DNA of 19,293 bases from an uncultured Lachnospiraceae bacterium (GTDB lineage: Bacteria; Bacillota; Clostridia; Lachnospirales; Lachnospiraceae). Positions 8,772 to 14,755 of this stretch are shown piece after piece; position 1 is the first letter of the stretch, and every line of letters begins with the position of its first letter. The notes beneath the pieces were generated by a model. That model was not told the DNA's origin and made no database searches. It saw nothing but the letters and a program-made list of their open reading frames with translations. Position numbers and translations under genes: made by a program. The stretch is taken from the NCBI GenBank assembly GCA_946633495.1, contig CAMPAX010000019.1, positions 1 through 19,293 on the forward strand, given 5' to 3'.

Positions 8772-9752
8772 CTACATGCATTTTCGGATCTCATCCAATG
8801 AATGAATTCCCTGTTCAAGCATAAAACCTTCAATCCCGCGGATCACCTTTTCCGTAGTGAAAGGATCCCGGAAATTAGCCGTCCCGACGGAAACCGCCGT
8901 GGCTCCGGCCATGATAAACTCGATGGCATCCTCCCAGGTTGCGATCCCGCCCATTCCGATGACAGGAACATCAACCGCATGGCAGACCTGATAAACCATC
9001 CGAACCGCAATGGGTTTGATGGCCGGTCCCGACACACCGCCGGTCCGGTTTGCCACCGCAAATGCTCTCTTCCGGATATCGATCTTCATACCCGTAAGCG
9101 TATTGATAAGAGACAGGGCATCCGCACCACCCGAAACCGCCGCCCGGGCCATTTCCGTGATATCCGTAACATTTGGGGACAGCTTCATTATGATGGGCTG
9201 TTTCGCCTTCTTCTTCACTTCCGAAGTGATATGCTCCAAAGCCTTCGGATCCTGCCCGAAGGCGATACCGCCTTCCTTTACATTCGGACAGGAGACATTG
9301 ATCTCCAGAAGATCCACCGCCTCGTCCTGCAGGCGCTCCACCGCACCTGCATATTCCTCTTCCGAATGTCCGCAGACATTCACGATGATCTTCGTATCCT
9401 TCTTCTTCAGGAATTCCACATCCGTTTTCAGGAATTCCTCGATTCCCGGATTCTGAAGACCGACTGCATTCATCATGCCGCCGTAAGTCTCAGCGATCCT
9501 GGGTGTCGGATTCCCTTCCCACGGCGTCAGTGCGACTCCTTTGGTCGTTACTGCCCCAAGGCGGCTGACATCGACGAATTCGTCATATTCCAAACCTGAA
9601 CCGAAAGTCCCGGAAGCCACAGTGACAGGATTCTTCATGAATACGCCGCAAATGTTCACGGAGGTATCGATGGCTCCCCTTCCTTCCGGAGAAGCTGCCC
9701 CGGTAAGCATCGGATCTGTTCTATTTCCTGTTTTTCCCAAAAAATCAGCCAC
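8772..9752 (-). CDS. pyrD: Dihydroorotate dehydrogenase B (NAD+), catalytic subunit
   Basis: Oxidises dihydroorotate to orotate using FMN. In class 1B enzymes electrons pass through PyrK to NAD+. A 326-residue TIM barrel. KNPVTVASGTFG (40-51) and K71 contact FMN. NAVGLQNPG (95-103) is conserved. The catalytic base is C155 in INVSCPNV. Phosphate-binding GMGGI and GA.AVSVGTA are near the C-terminus. Cys, not Ser, as the base marks class 1. The start is GTG 9752, which overlaps the pyrK stop by one base (TAGTG) and has AGGAGG 10 nt upstream. This gives an extra 28 residues or so before the usual family start. ATG 9710 is an alternative but has a poorer ribosome site. The overlap implies translational coupling to pyrK, as fits a 2:2 complex. 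Confidence 0.95.
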   Translation of the reverse strand: MADFLGKTGNRTDPMLTGAASPEGRGAIDTSVNICGVFMKNPVTVASGTFGSGLEYDEFVDVSRLGAVTTKGVALTPWEGNPTPRIAETYGGMMNAVGLQNPGIEEFLKTDVEFLKKKDTKIIVNVCGHSEEEYAGAVERLQDEAVDLLEINVSCPNVKEGGIAFGQDPKALEHITSEVKKKAKQPIIMKLSPNVTDITEMARAAVSGGADALSLINTLTGMKIDIRKRAFAVANRTGGVSGPAIKPIAVRMVYQVCHAVDVPVIGMGGIATWEDAIEFIMAGATAVSVGTANFRDPFTTEKVIRGIEGFMLEQGIHSLDEIRKCM

Positions 9753-10534
9753 TACAGCTCCACCTCCTCTGCATAAAAGACCGGTCCGTCCTTGCAGACT
9801 CTTCTGGTATTGACCTTGAAATGCGAATCCACTTCAGCAGTCTTGCAGACACAGGCAAGACATGCACCGATCCCGCAGGCCATATGTTCCTCCAGTGACA
9901 GCTGTGCAGGATAATCATTTTCATAAGCATATCGTTTGACGGCACGCAGCATGGGCGTCGGTCCGCAGGCATAGATCATATCGCCGATAATGCTCTCAGC
10001 TCTGGCCAGATCCACTACATTTCCATGGAAGCCCACGGCGCCGGTGTCGCTGGCGATATGGACCGTAGCGATCTTTTTAAATTCATCTGCCAGAAATGCA
10101 GTATCCCGGTATCCCAGGATCACATGGAGATTCTTCTTCCCGATCCCATTTTCGGAGAGTTTCTTTGCAAGCTCCAGCATCGGAGGGATCCCGATACCTC
10201 CGCCCATCAGAACCGGCTCCTTGCAGTCAAGCCGGAACCCATTTCCAAGTGGGCCCATTACCTGCACACTGTCTCCCGACTTATACCCGGAGAATTCTGC
10301 TGTTCCGGCCCCAGCCACACGATAGACCAGACGTATCGTCCCTTTATTCTTATTCACTTCACACAGGCTGATCGGGCGAGGGAGAAGCCGGGAATTGTCA
10401 TGGGTGTATAACGACACGAACTGTCCCGGAACCGCTTCTTCCGCGATTTTTCCCGCTTTCAGAACCATGCTGTAGATATCTTCCGTGATCTTACTTTGAC
10501 TTACGACTTCCGCCGTGAGCATATGCTTACTCAT
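9752..10534 (-). CDS. pyrK: Dihydroorotate dehydrogenase B, electron transfer subunit
   Basis: FAD and [2Fe-2S] protein that passes electrons from PyrD's FMN to NAD+. Length 260 is normal for the family. RPISLCEV (53-60) binds FAD, and the ferredoxin-reductase NAD site is GGGIGIPP (111-118) with the ACGPTPML segment (189-196). The iron-sulfur cluster ligands are in the C-terminal CGIGACLACVCK (C220, C225, C228) together with C247 in RVCKDGPVF. ATG 10534 has AGGAG 7 nt upstream. It lies 80 nt after pyrF and overlaps pyrD by one base. Identification is secure. Confidence 0.96.
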   Translation of the reverse strand: MSKHMLTAEVVSQSKITEDIYSMVLKAGKIAEEAVPGQFVSLYTHDNSRLLPRPISLCEVNKNKGTIRLVYRVAGAGTAEFSGYKSGDSVQVMGPLGNGFRLDCKEPVLMGGGIGIPPMLELAKKLSENGIGKKNLHVILGYRDTAFLADEFKKIATVHIASDTGAVGFHGNVVDLARAESIIGDMIYACGPTPMLRAVKRYAYENDYPAQLSLEEHMACGIGACLACVCKTAEVDSHFKVNTRRVCKDGPVFYAEEVEL

Positions 10535-10589
10535 GTTTCATCTCCTGACAGGATTATTCTTATCGGATCTCCTCATCCGGGCTTACCAT

Positions 10590-10610
10590 CTGCTTACTCA
10601 GCCTAAGCAG
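10590..10610 (-). other. Intercistronic hairpin between pyrF and pyrK
   Basis: CTGCTTA (10590-10596) and TAAGCAG (10604-10610) form a perfect 7-bp stem with a 7-nt loop, just past the pyrF stop. No T run follows on the minus strand, so it is unlikely to end transcription. It may be an RNA processing or stability element within the pyr mRNA. Confidence 0.35.
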
Positions 10611-10614
10611 GCGA

Positions 10615-11544
10615 TCAGCTTTTTGCTTCCAGCGCGCCGCGGATATCTGCCAGCATATCTTCCACTGCCTGACGGGATGCTTCCGCGAAATGGTCTTCGC
10701 CGAACTTTGCATAATCGGATTTTGTATATGCGGCAATGATGCCTCTGGAAGAATTTACAATAGCACCGAGTCCATCCTCGTTGAAGAAGTCCACCAGATC
10801 CTTGCCCTGTCCGCCCTGAGCGCCGTATCCCGGCACCAGGATACAGGTTTTCGGCATCAGCTTACGGAGGATCTTTCCCTGCTCAGGATAGGTTGCTCCG
10901 ACGACCGCCCCCACATTACTGTACTCTCCGTCCATGGAAGCTGCGCCCCACTCGACCACCTTCTCCGCCACATATTCATACAGCGGCCGACCATCGATCA
11001 TTCGATCCTGAAATTCTCCGGAAGAAGGATTTGATGTCTTTACCAGCACAAAGATCCCCCTGTCATTTGAATTGCACACATCCACAAAGGGCTTCACACC
11101 GTCAGATCCGAGATACGGATTTACCGTTACCATATCTTCATCGAAGGGACAGAAGGTCTTCTGTCCCACCTGAACGGTCCCGATATGGCCCAGAGCATAA
11201 GCTCCGGAAGTAGAACCGATATCCCCGCGCTTGATATCACCGATCACGATAAGTCCCTTGGACTTCGCATATTCTACAGTCTCGCGATAAGCCACCATAC
11301 CGGACACCCCAAACTGCTCATACATTGCGACCTGGGGTTTTACGGCCGGGATCAGGTCATACGTTGCATCGATTATGGCCTTATTAAAGTCAAATACCGC
11401 TGCAGCCACTGCCTCCAGAGACTCTCCGTACTCCTTGATCCCGGCTTTCATCAGCTTCTTCGGGAGAAATCCCAGCTGGGGATCAAGCCCCACAACGACA
11501 GGTGCATTCTTCTTCTTGATTTCTTCGATCAGTTTTGCGATCAT
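10615..11544 (-). CDS. pyrF: Orotidine 5'-phosphate decarboxylase, group 2
   Basis: Last step of UMP synthesis: OMP to UMP plus CO2. A 309-residue TIM barrel. VVGLDPQL (18-24) is the N-terminal substrate strand. DIKRGDIGSTS (103-113), with catalytic K105 and D108, is the signature of the longer group-2 enzymes. ILVPGYGAQGGQG and NSSRGIIAAY carry the phosphate-binding loop and its Arg. ATG 11544 has AAAGG about 9 nt upstream. It lies 54 nt after pyrC and 80 nt before pyrK. Group-2 enzymes are often next to or fused with PyrE, but no pyrE is present in this window. Confidence 0.95.
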   Translation of the reverse strand: MIAKLIEEIKKKNAPVVVGLDPQLGFLPKKLMKAGIKEYGESLEAVAAAVFDFNKAIIDATYDLIPAVKPQVAMYEQFGVSGMVAYRETVEYAKSKGLIVIGDIKRGDIGSTSGAYALGHIGTVQVGQKTFCPFDEDMVTVNPYLGSDGVKPFVDVCNSNDRGIFVLVKTSNPSSGEFQDRMIDGRPLYEYVAEKVVEWGAASMDGEYSNVGAVVGATYPEQGKILRKLMPKTCILVPGYGAQGGQGKDLVDFFNEDGLGAIVNSSRGIIAAYTKSDYAKFGEDHFAEASRQAVEDMLADIRGALEAKS

Positions 11545-11598
11545 GTCCGTCTACCTTTCTTGTTTTATTATGCATTATAGGATATAAGCCAATCATTT

Positions 11599-12888
11599 TC
11601 ACTGATCCAGACGGAATACAATCTTTCCGCCGCAGACCGTCGTAGTCACCCGTCCTACCAGCGTCTTTCCTGCATAGGGCGTATTGCGTCCCCTGGACCT
11701 GAACTGCTCCGGATCCACGGTCCATACAATGTTGGGATCAAAGATCATCACGTCCGCCAGAGCACCTGCCCGAAGGGTTCCTCTCTCATCATTCATGTGA
11801 ATGATCTCCGCAGGCTTTGCACTCATCAGTTCCGCCATCCGGCTGATGGTGATCAGTCCTGGAGCTACAAGTGCCGTAAATGTCAGTGCCGCACTGGTTT
11901 CCAGCCCCACGATCCCGAAGGGGGACTTGAAGCCTTTCTGCTTCTCTTCCGCTCCGTGCGGCGCATGATCGGTGGAAATGGCATCCATAGTCCCATCCCT
12001 GAGTCCTTCGATCAGAGCCTTCACATCCTCCTCGCTCCGAAGGGGCGGATTCATCTTCCAGTTTCCCAAATCCCCCGGAATATCCGCATCCGTCAGGGTG
12101 AAATGATGCGGGCACACCTCAGCAGTCACCCGGTAGCCCAGCCTCTTTGCCATCCGCATCAGCTCCACCGTTCCTTTCGTGGAACAATGGCAGAGATGCA
12201 GCTGTGCTCCCTGCTCTGCCGCCATGAAGATATCCCTGGCGGCGATCACATCTTCAACCGCATTAGTGATTCCCGGGTATCCCAGCTCCTGCTGCTTCGG
12301 ACCGGCGTTGATCACGCCTCCTGCCACAAGATCCTTATCCTCACAATGGGACATCACCACAGCATTTTCGGCTGCGATCCTTTTTAATGCCTCACGAAAG
12401 AGCAGCGTATCCATCACACTCTTTCCGTCTTCAGAGAACGCCACGGCCCCGGCTGCCTTCATGGCCGGAATATCTACCAGTGTTTCATTGTTCTCTCCCA
12501 CCGTGATGGCTGACAGCTGCTCCACACGGATAGGGGCAGAAGCCGCCTTCTCCCGGATATATCGCAGCGTTTCTATCGAATCCACCGTAGGGCTTGTGTT
12601 CGGCATGGCCAGAACCGTTGTCACACCACCTGCAGCCGCTGCTGCCGCGCCGGTCATGATATCCTCTTTATAGGTCTGTCCCGGATCCCTAAGGTGCACA
12701 TGCAGATCGATGAGTCCCGGCATAACATAGCAGCCTGCCGCATCGATCACTTCCTCATTCTCATCCCCGGCGGAAGCCGCATATTCTCCCGGTACCACCC
12801 GGGATATGCGATCCCCCCGGATATAGATGGTTCCGATCTCTTCCAGCCCCTCCGAAGGATCCACTATGATCCCATTTTTAATGATCAT
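11599..12888 (-). CDS. pyrC: Dihydroorotase, class I
   Basis: Zn-dependent amidohydrolase that cyclises N-carbamoyl-L-aspartate to dihydroorotate. It has 429 residues, typical for the class I bacterial form. Metal and catalytic motifs: DLHVHLRDPGQTYKED (H63, H65), SEDG (D154), VMSHCED (H181), LHLCHCST (H234) and ISTDHAPH (catalytic D307). ATG 12888 has AAGGAG with 7 nt spacing. It is the first gene of the pyrC-pyrF-pyrK-pyrD run. A leader of about 140 nt with a strong hairpin and three tightly spaced short reading frames precedes it, which suggests transcript- or translation-level control. No PyrR-type attenuator is recognisable there. Confidence 0.96.
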   Translation of the reverse strand: MIIKNGIIVDPSEGLEEIGTIYIRGDRISRVVPGEYAASAGDENEEVIDAAGCYVMPGLIDLHVHLRDPGQTYKEDIMTGAAAAAAGGVTTVLAMPNTSPTVDSIETLRYIREKAASAPIRVEQLSAITVGENNETLVDIPAMKAAGAVAFSEDGKSVMDTLLFREALKRIAAENAVVMSHCEDKDLVAGGVINAGPKQQELGYPGITNAVEDVIAARDIFMAAEQGAQLHLCHCSTKGTVELMRMAKRLGYRVTAEVCPHHFTLTDADIPGDLGNWKMNPPLRSEEDVKALIEGLRDGTMDAISTDHAPHGAEEKQKGFKSPFGIVGLETSAALTFTALVAPGLITISRMAELMSAKPAEIIHMNDERGTLRAGALADVMIFDPNIVWTVDPEQFRSRGRNTPYAGKTLVGRVTTTVCGGKIVFRLDQ

Positions 12889-13033
12889 ATCAGTTCTCCT
12901 TATTTCGTTCTTTACGCCGGCATGCTGATAACGACATACCTTATCCGTCTAATGTTTTGCCCCCTCGCTTCGCTCGGCGGCTCGTCGGTCGGTGCGATTC
13001 AAATGTCATGACTTCGTCATGACCGCACCTCCC
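12889..13033 (-). promoter_or_regulatory. Structured pyrC leader with short coupled reading frames
   Basis: On the minus strand the leader begins with GGTGCG (13026-13021 region), followed by GTCATGAC-GAA-GTCATGAC (13022-13004), then ATTTGAAT and CGCACC. This gives an 8-bp stem capped by GAA and closed by GGTGCG/CGCACC. GGGAGG (13033-13028) lies 7 nt before an ATG at 13020 that encodes only MTKS. Its TGA overlaps the ATG at 13009 of a 22-codon frame (MTFESHRP..., stop 12941). After 3 nt, ATG 12937 opens a 15-codon frame that stops 1 nt before the pyrC ATG. The GC-rich stretch 12955-12992 differs from its AT-richer surroundings. Hairpin and frames are seen directly; a regulatory role is inference. 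Confidence 0.4.
12941..13009 (-). CDS. Possible 22-residue leader peptide before pyrC
   Basis: A short basic peptide frame (MTFESHRPTSRRAKRGG then KTLDG, stop TAA at 12943-12941). The ATG is within the 3' arm of the leader hairpin and overlaps the TGA of the 4-codon MTKS frame (ATGA), whose ribosome site GGGAGG is well placed. The GC-rich core also reads well in another frame, so it may be a dispersed DNA repeat and not a peptide gene. I do not know a function. Confidence 0.25.
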   Translation of the reverse strand: MTFESHRPTSRRAKRGGKTLDG

Positions 13034-13034
13034 T

Positions 13035-13063
13035 ATCATACAGCAAATGGTGGCTTTATGCAA
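13035..13063 (-). promoter_or_regulatory. Candidate promoter for the pyr genes
   Basis: On the minus strand TTGCAT (13063-13058), a 17-nt spacer and TATGAT (13040-13035). The -10 matches the consensus at five of six bases; the -35 is weak. The predicted start near 13028 would put the leader hairpin at the very 5' end of the mRNA and would truncate the GGGAGG sequence. Confidence 0.4.
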
Positions 13064-13066
13064 CGA

Positions 13067-13807
13067 TTACCGAGAACCCGGGTTGTTTCGGAACATCTGA
13101 ACTGCGTTTTTACGACCGAGATTCGTAAGCGGTATCATCCCGTATTTCCCCTTCAGGATTACCCGGTGTTTTTCCACAAGACAGATGAACATGGGATTTA
13201 CAAAATCACTTCGGTTGCATTGCAGGAACCTGCCGGATTCAAAAAGATCTGCTTCCTGCTGCAGCGACCTTATATCCACCCGAAACCGGTGATCCACTGT
13301 GACTACATTCACTGTGTGGGAATGCCTCTGCAGCCTTACCAGATCCCTTTCTCTTACCACATACAGTTCATTTCTGTAATGAAAACTATGCATCATATTC
13401 TGATGATCGGACTGCCTGTTTTCCGTCGTGAGTCCAAGCAGAAGATCGCCTATATCCTGCTGAAAGACTATTTTATTCACCGGCTTCTGATAACAGGCAT
13501 AAGCGTGAAGCCGGTTATAGCCGTATAGCCGTGTATCCTCCAAATCCGAAAGAAGGATCATGGGCGTTATCAGGTATTCCTTTGTTCTTCGTATACACTC
13601 CAGGGTCCGAAGTCCCTCATCCTTCTCTAAGCCTTTTCCCTTCGGAAGCTCAAGGATCATAAGATCCATCCTGGTGGTCAGTGCCTTTCTCCACGCCTCC
13701 TGCAGAAAATGAAACACATGGAACCTTGCATGATCACACTGCTCCCTCACCACTGAAAGACAATATTGCGCCGACTTTTCTTTCTCCATACAGATCAAAA
13801 TGTTCAT
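13067..13807 (-). CDS. Orphan LytTR-family response regulator with degenerate receiver
   Basis: A 246-residue two-domain protein. Residues 1-125 have the length and strand pattern of a CheY-like receiver: MNILICM, LMILELP, ITPMILLSD, ACYQKPVN. The conserved Lys (K108) and Ser (S87) are kept. The acidic pair is missing, and the phosphoacceptor Asp is replaced by Glu (E53). Residues 145-240 match a LytTR DNA-binding domain: YVVRERDLVRLQRHSHTVNVV, then FLQCNRSDFVN (194-204) and a final VILKGKYGMIPLTNLGRKNAV. Such proteins (AgrA, ComE, VirR types) bind paired direct repeats upstream of targets. ATG 13807 has GGGGGG about 8 nt upstream. No histidine kinase is beside it. A structured RNA element lies upstream and the pyr leader downstream. 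Family assignment is good, targets unknown; it may act independently of phosphorylation. Confidence 0.8.
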   Translation of the reverse strand: MNILICMEKEKSAQYCLSVVREQCDHARFHVFHFLQEAWRKALTTRMDLMILELPKGKGLEKDEGLRTLECIRRTKEYLITPMILLSDLEDTRLYGYNRLHAYACYQKPVNKIVFQQDIGDLLLGLTTENRQSDHQNMMHSFHYRNELYVVRERDLVRLQRHSHTVNVVTVDHRFRVDIRSLQQEADLFESGRFLQCNRSDFVNPMFICLVEKHRVILKGKYGMIPLTNLGRKNAVQMFRNNPGSR

Positions 13808-13897
13808 ATAATGTTCCCCCCAATCTGAACGATTTTCGATCTATTCTATCTTTCGATTTCGGGAAACCATAACATTTTGAACAAATCATTCTCCGGC

Positions 13898-14067
13898 ATT
13901 CCGTACCTGCTCTAAAACAGGGCAGGGGGGGAGCATCCCCCTGCCCTGCATGATCCTGCACGTTACCTGCGGTATCATAGAATCGCTGTTCTGTAGTTCC
14001 GTCAAAAACAAAATAAGACCATGGTAACATAACAGCCACCATAGTCCATGTAATAATAGTACGGAAT
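13898..14067 (-). ncRNA. Candidate structured RNA or leader upstream of the LytTR regulator
   Basis: The perfect 9-bp inverted repeat ATTCCGTAC (13898-13906) / GTACGGAAT (14059-14067) closes a 170-nt region. Inside, on the minus strand, GACTATGGT (14046-14038) pairs with ACCATGGTC (14025-14017), and TATGATACC pairs with GGATCATG with one bulge. A 12-bp CAGGGCAGGGGG/CCCCCTGCCCTG hairpin (13918-13948) is followed by TTTTA. Two helices contain a G-U pair that would be an A-C mismatch on the plus strand, which points to a minus-strand transcript. The closing 3' arm lies beyond the T run, so the GC-rich hairpin may be an attenuator within the regulator's leader and not a simple end. No known riboswitch is recognised. 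Confidence 0.4.
13914..13948 (-). terminator. Strong GC-rich hairpin with short T run
   Basis: Perfect 12-bp stem (13918-13929 with 13937-13948), 7-nt loop, followed on the minus strand by TTTT. It lies 107 nt before the LytTR start. It can serve as a terminator for RNA arriving from the right, or as an attenuator of the regulator. The T run is short for a strong terminator. Confidence 0.5.
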
Positions 14068-14142
14068 ACATTGTAATGATCCATCCTCAAGTTCCCTTCA
14101 GGTATTTGATGTAATATGCTTTCATTTTCCGTTCCACTATGC

Positions 14143-14148
14143 TACACT
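14143..14148 (+). promoter_or_regulatory. Candidate extended -10 promoter for the small peptide gene
   Basis: TGC followed by TACACT gives an extended -10 element on the plus strand. The -35 region (TTTCAT/TTCATT about 17 nt upstream) is weak. The predicted start is near 14155, almost exactly where the inverted repeat begins (14158). Confidence 0.35.
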
Positions 14149-14255
14149 GTCTACACGGGTGCTACCAGTAACGGTAGGCGGTTAGTTCCGACTTCCTTGT
14201 GGGGTTGGAATGATTCCTTCGTTGGAACATGTATTCTAACGGAGGTGGTGCTGAT

Positions 14256-14351
14256 ATGAAAGACATCGTGGTTGCAGTGTACTACATTGCGAAACTTCTG
14301 ATTGAACTCATTGATAGACACAAAAATAACCGCCCACACCTTGACAAGTAA
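14256..14351 (+). CDS. 31-residue amphipathic peptide, candidate type I toxin
   Basis: A short plus-strand gene among minus-strand neighbours. It begins MKDIVVAVYYIAKLLIELID and continues with a basic, polar tail (RHKNNRPHLDK, TAA at 14349-14351). GGAGG lies 10 nt before the ATG. Length, one hydrophobic or amphipathic helix and a charged C-terminus match membrane-acting type I toxins of the Fst/TxpA kind in general form; no sequence homology is claimed. K13 and E17 interrupt the helix, so it may lie along the membrane and not span it. The 5' UTR can fold (GTTAG/CTAAC and GTTCC/GGAAC around the region before the ribosome site) and holds a GTTGGAA direct repeat (14204, 14221). The stop lies in the loop of a terminator shared with an opposing transcript. 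Confidence 0.5.
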   Translation: MKDIVVAVYYIAKLLIELIDRHKNNRPHLDK

Positions 14352-14367
14352 AGCGGTTATCTTTGTG
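14319..14367 (-). terminator. Shared terminator hairpin at the 3' end of the peptide gene
   Basis: On the minus strand CACAAAGATAACCGC (14367-14353) pairs over 15 bp with GCGGTTATTTTTGTG (14333-14319), with a 19-nt loop. One pair is G-U on the minus strand and an A-C mismatch on the plus strand. The T-rich 3' arm (TTATTTTT) suits ending of the minus-strand RNA; on the plus strand the T run is weaker (TATCTTTG). Confidence 0.6.
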
Positions 14368-14417
14368 TAACTTCTTACAAAGTCAGGACTAACCGTCTAC
14401 CGGTAGCACCTCTTTAT
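14320..14417 (-). ncRNA. Candidate antisense RNA (antitoxin-like)
   Basis: Predicted from the promoter at 14424-14452 to the terminator at 14319-14333, about 98 nt. It is complementary to the last ten or so codons, the stop and the 3' untranslated part of the peptide mRNA. This geometry of convergent genes overlapping at a bidirectional terminator is that of par (fst/RNA II) and bsrG/SR4 type I systems. The RNA would also carry GGTGCTACC near its 5' end, the same sequence as the 5' end of the sense RNA. The presence of a transcript is inferred, not seen. Confidence 0.4.
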
Positions 14418-14423
14418 GTACCG

Positions 14424-14452
14424 AATATACCATATTCCTTTCAATTATTCAA
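14424..14452 (-). promoter_or_regulatory. Promoter of the antisense RNA
   Basis: On the minus strand TTGAAT (14452-14447), a 17-nt spacer and TATATT (14429-14424), preceded by TGG, which makes an extended -10. The predicted start is at about 14417 (A). Confidence 0.5.
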
Positions 14453-14486
14453 CAATTTCCTACATAATCCTTTATTCACATTTCAT

Positions 14487-14681
14487 TCATGGTGTTTCGG
14501 TTTTCATACCACGGGGTCTGTGGTATCTGAAGCTGCCCTTCGTAAATACGCATATCTCTGACATTCCATCGCCTGGTGTTATCTCGTTTTGTCCTGTTAT
14601 CTTTCCCTTGTTTTTTCCCTTATCAGCTTCGCAGCTTCTGCCGAAACGATATAAAATTAGATGAAACCATGGGGTGAGCAT
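14487..14681 (-). CDS. Doubtful 64-residue reading frame
   Basis: ATG 14681 has AAGGAG 10 nt upstream, and the frame runs to TGA at 14489-14487. The product would be MLTPWFHLILYRFGRSCEAD followed by a Lys/Gly/Asn-rich middle and a basic end. It has no family I recognise. The same DNA contains four nested inverted repeats, which argues that it is mainly a structured RNA or repeat and that the frame may be incidental. Confidence 0.2.
   Translation of the reverse strand: MLTPWFHLILYRFGRSCEADKGKNKGKITGQNEITPGDGMSEICVFTKGSFRYHRPRGMKTETP
14488..14671 (-). ncRNA. Candidate structured RNA with three-way-junction layout
   Basis: Nested perfect inverted repeats are present: CATGGT (14488-14493) with ACCATG (14666-14671); GTTTCGG (14494-14500) with CCGAAAC (14641-14647); and GAAGCTGC (14529-14536) with GCAGCTTC (14631-14638). 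Between the second and third left arms lies a self-contained hairpin ATACCAC (14506-14512)/GTGGTAT (14520-14526). Together they form an outer stem, a side hairpin and an inner arm with a purine-rich interior (repeated GATAA words on the minus strand). All helices are perfect, so pairing does not fix the strand. Minus is preferred because the interior is A/G-rich there and the genes on both sides run that way. Confidence 0.4.
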
Positions 14682-14755
14682 TCTTCAATAACTCCTTATA
14701 AAATAAGGCTTCATGGCACTTTCAGCAAGTCTCTTTAACACCATATAACAGCGTG

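Larger units (their letters stand above)
14158..14410. repeat. 253-bp module bounded by imperfect inverted repeats
   Basis: The left arm 14158-14192 begins GGTGCTACC and continues to CGGTTAGTTCCGAC. The right arm 14382-14410, read in reverse, begins GGTGCTACC and continues to CGGTTAGTCCTGAC. The arms differ by a 6-nt loop-like insertion on the left, which forms CTACC-AGTAAC-GGTAG, and a few substitutions. No target-site duplication is seen (the flanks are ...TCTACACG and TCTTTATG...). The arms coincide with the predicted 5' ends of two convergent transcripts, so an RNA-level role fits better than a transposon end. A small mobile element cannot be excluded. Confidence 0.6.

Noticed and set aside
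12889..13066. PyrR-dependent attenuator or UMP-sensing terminator before pyrC
   Set aside because: No terminator with T run and no competing antiterminator with a PyrR-loop motif is visible; only the 5' hairpin is.
13808..13900. LytTR binding site (paired GTT repeats about 21 bp apart) before the regulator gene
   Set aside because: TTTGTTCAA and AATGTTATG are adjacent and not spaced as the consensus requires.
13898..14067. 6S RNA
   Set aside because: A long closing stem invites the idea, but the region lacks the large central bubble I would expect and is dominated by a GC-rich hairpin.
13734..14090. 118-codon minus-strand frame with a hydrophobic N-terminus (ATG 14084)
   Set aside because: It runs through the 12-bp GC hairpin and overlaps the LytTR start by about 70 nt; the G-U pairing pattern fits a structured RNA better. 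The hydrophobic start with an AAGGGA site leaves a little doubt.
14158..14410. Miniature transposon (MITE)
   Set aside because: Terminal inverted repeats are present, but no target-site duplication is seen and the arms match predicted transcript ends. Kept open as an alternative.
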